DNA from: Verrucomicrobiota bacterium
Lineage (GTDB): Bacteria > Verrucomicrobiota > Verrucomicrobiia > Chthoniobacterales > UBA10450
NCBI GenBank assembly: GCA_003219335.1
Contig: QHOF01000088.1
Span: forward strand, 8,787-31,539
Length of the DNA stretch: 22,753 nt
Direction: 5' to 3'
Both the position numbers and the translations under genes were made by a program. Positions 21,323-22,753 of the stretch are shown piece after piece (positions within the stretch are counted from its first letter, which is position 1; every line of letters starts with the position of its first letter). Below the pieces are notes generated by a model. The model was not told the origin of the DNA and did no database searches. It saw only the letters and a list, made by a program, of their open reading frames with translations.

Positions 21323-22753
21323 TCACTCGCTTTGCTGCCCTCCGGGAATCACTTTGCCAGCTTCGGCGAGATCGGCTTCAAGCTTTTGCGCGCCTTCGTT
21401 GGCCCGCTTATCGAGTTCGCGGAACACCGCTTCCTGCGATGCAGTTGGCCGGCCATAGGACAAATCAATGTCCGCCGCCAGGTACGCCAGATGATCACGC
21501 AGCTTGGTCTCATAGAGCAGGCTGCCTTCACTCGCTTTCATCGCCATCTGCGCAACTCTGTCGATGTCGCGGTTGAGAGCGGCCACGGCGCTGGAGGCCT
21601 GCGCGTCAGTTGCGCTGTGATCGGCGACAGCCTTCTGGAGTTTGTCGCGCGCGGCCAGCGCTTTGTTGATGTCTTTATCCAGCGCGTCGAGGTCCGCGTG
21701 AATCTTTAGGTCCAAATCGAGTCGTGCTGCCAGGTCCTCTTTTGTAGCGTGGAGCCGCGGATCGAGAGCGACCGTAAAATTCTGTTGCGTTTTCTGCCCG
21801 CCGTAATCGAGCACGACCGAATATGTGCCGGGAACGGCGACGGGACCCTGGACTGAATCTTCTAGGCCGCCTGCCGCGATGGGAGCGTGGTAGCCGGTTA
21901 TCTCCGTTGCGTATGGATAGCGCAAGTCCCATTGCAGCCGATTCATCCCCGGCTCGACGGCAGCAAGCCTCGCTTCCTTGTCGCGAATTTTCTGGTCTGT
22001 GCTCTTTTCACTCTCCGCCGCTTCTTCAGCAGCATTTTCCAGATGCTCGGTTGCCTGAACTTCGCTCCCATACGCTGCACCTTCTGCTTTCTCCTTGTCC
22101 TTTTTCTCTGCGAATCACCTTTCCCTGCGCATCGGTGAATTGGAGCGTCGCCGACGTCTTCCCATCGTAATCCTGCGGGATGTGAAAGAAAACTGTCAGC
22201 CCGAATGGCGGGTTATAGCCGGCATCGGGTGGCCGTCTAAAGTCGGGGTCAGGAAGACCGTAAACATGTGTCAGCCAGGCTTGCTGAGGAGCGAACAGGA
22301 AACTGGCATTGGATTGCACGGCGGGGTTCTTGGTCAACTGCTCGAGAACAGTGAGATTATCGAGCACCCAGAACGAACGCCCGTGTGTGGCCGCAACCAC
22401 TTGGCCCTGGCGCGTGTTGATCGCGATGTCGCGCACCTGCGCGACTGGCAGGTTCAACGTGAGCGGTTGCCAGTGCGCGCCCGCGTCGAGACTGAAATAG
22501 ACGGTGCTGCGTGTGCCGAGGAACAACAATTTGGATTCGTTGGGATCCTCTCGCATGTCGAATACAAATTCCTCTGCCGGCAAACCGGTCGTGATCGCAG
22601 TCCAATGCTTACCCAAATCAGTCGTCTTAAAAACGTATGGCTTGAAATCGTCCAGCATGTAGCGCCGCGCCGTCAGATACGCAGTTTGTTTGTCTTTGTG
22701 TGAAGGTTCGATACAACTGATCCACGATGGATTCGGCAATCCGGGCGGCGTCA
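21323..22753 (-). CDS. BNR/sortilin-type repeat protein, C-terminal part, with a one-base frameshift (5' end outside window)
   Basis: The 5' part lies beyond the right edge; about 475 residues are visible. The first part has Asp-box motifs TTDLGKHW and SLDAGAHW, typical of BNR/VPS10 beta-propeller blades, and ATHGRSFWVLDN, the usual end of the propeller in large bacterial 'glycosyl hydrolase, BNR repeat' proteins of about 1000 residues. After VIRREK the frame breaks; the next frame gives a charged linker (AAEEAAESEKSTDQK), EPGMNRLQWDLRYPYATE, a beta domain (VPGTYSVVLDYGG) and a coiled-coil-like helical tail (about 150 residues) ending GGQQSE. Both parts belong to one protein in the family. 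Function is unknown; they are usually secreted. No sialidase catalytic residues can be assigned. Confidence 0.83.
22101..22105 (-). other. Frameshift site (A5 run) in the BNR protein gene
   Basis: On the coding strand the run is five A. With four A the frame would read VIRREKDKEKAEG and continue straight into the downstream part, so there is one extra base here. The run is TTTTT on the given strand. Confidence 0.75.

Overview
This window looks like part of the chromosome of a free-living Gram-negative bacterium, most likely a soil Verrucomicrobiota of the Chthoniobacterales/Spartobacteria type. That placement is an inference from three things: the protein styles (an elongation factor P tip loop reading TPGNLRAF, a KdsD isomerase for KDO synthesis, a LolA-like outer-membrane protein), fairly GC-rich coding sequence, and intergenic DNA full of TGACGAA-type and GTAG-footed hairpin repeats. 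No rRNA, tRNA, CRISPR array, integrase or transposase gene was recognised.

Layout from left to right. (1) A LolA-like outer-membrane lipoprotein-sorting protein runs off the left edge on the minus strand. (2) A plus-strand surface-glycan group follows: PAP2 phosphatase, GT39/83-type membrane glycosyltransferase (coupled by ATGA) and a GT2 polyprenyl-phosphate-sugar synthase type enzyme. (3) Next come a PtsN/EIIA-like protein, argS and a lone treY. (4) On the minus strand are an M50-like membrane metalloprotease, efp and kdsD, with a small secreted protein divergent from kdsD. (5) Then a GT-B-like protein of unknown role and a class A penicillin-binding protein with a frameshift and a degenerate transpeptidase site, both minus strand. 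(6) A MidA-type methyltransferase lies convergent to a molybdenum-cofactor group: fdhD (minus), MOSC protein and mobA (plus). (7) A secreted GH25 lysozyme-like protein, the remnant of a DUF2891 gene, and the C-terminal part of a BNR/sortilin-type repeat protein (frameshifted, minus) complete the window.

The most unusual feature is in the gaps between genes. Five intact and one degenerate 56-79 bp elements share one plan: TGTAG, hairpin, spacer, second hairpin, CTACA. Each therefore reads as two inverted hairpins with GTAG at the foot, the layout of REP/BIME elements mobilised by RAYT (Y1 tyrosine) transposases in other bacteria. Their arms differ between copies. Several have become part of genes: one supplies the TAG stop codon of both treY and the convergent M50 gene, one supplies the stop of kdsD, two near-identical copies bracket efp, and the degenerate one encodes the C-terminus of the PAP2 protein.

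The other main points are a bifunctional PBP whose SxxK motif reads TAML and SxN reads SKD while KTGT and the glycosyltransferase motifs remain, an EF-P with Asn at the modified tip position, and two genes (PBP and BNR protein) each interrupted by a one-base frameshift that could be real or an assembly error.
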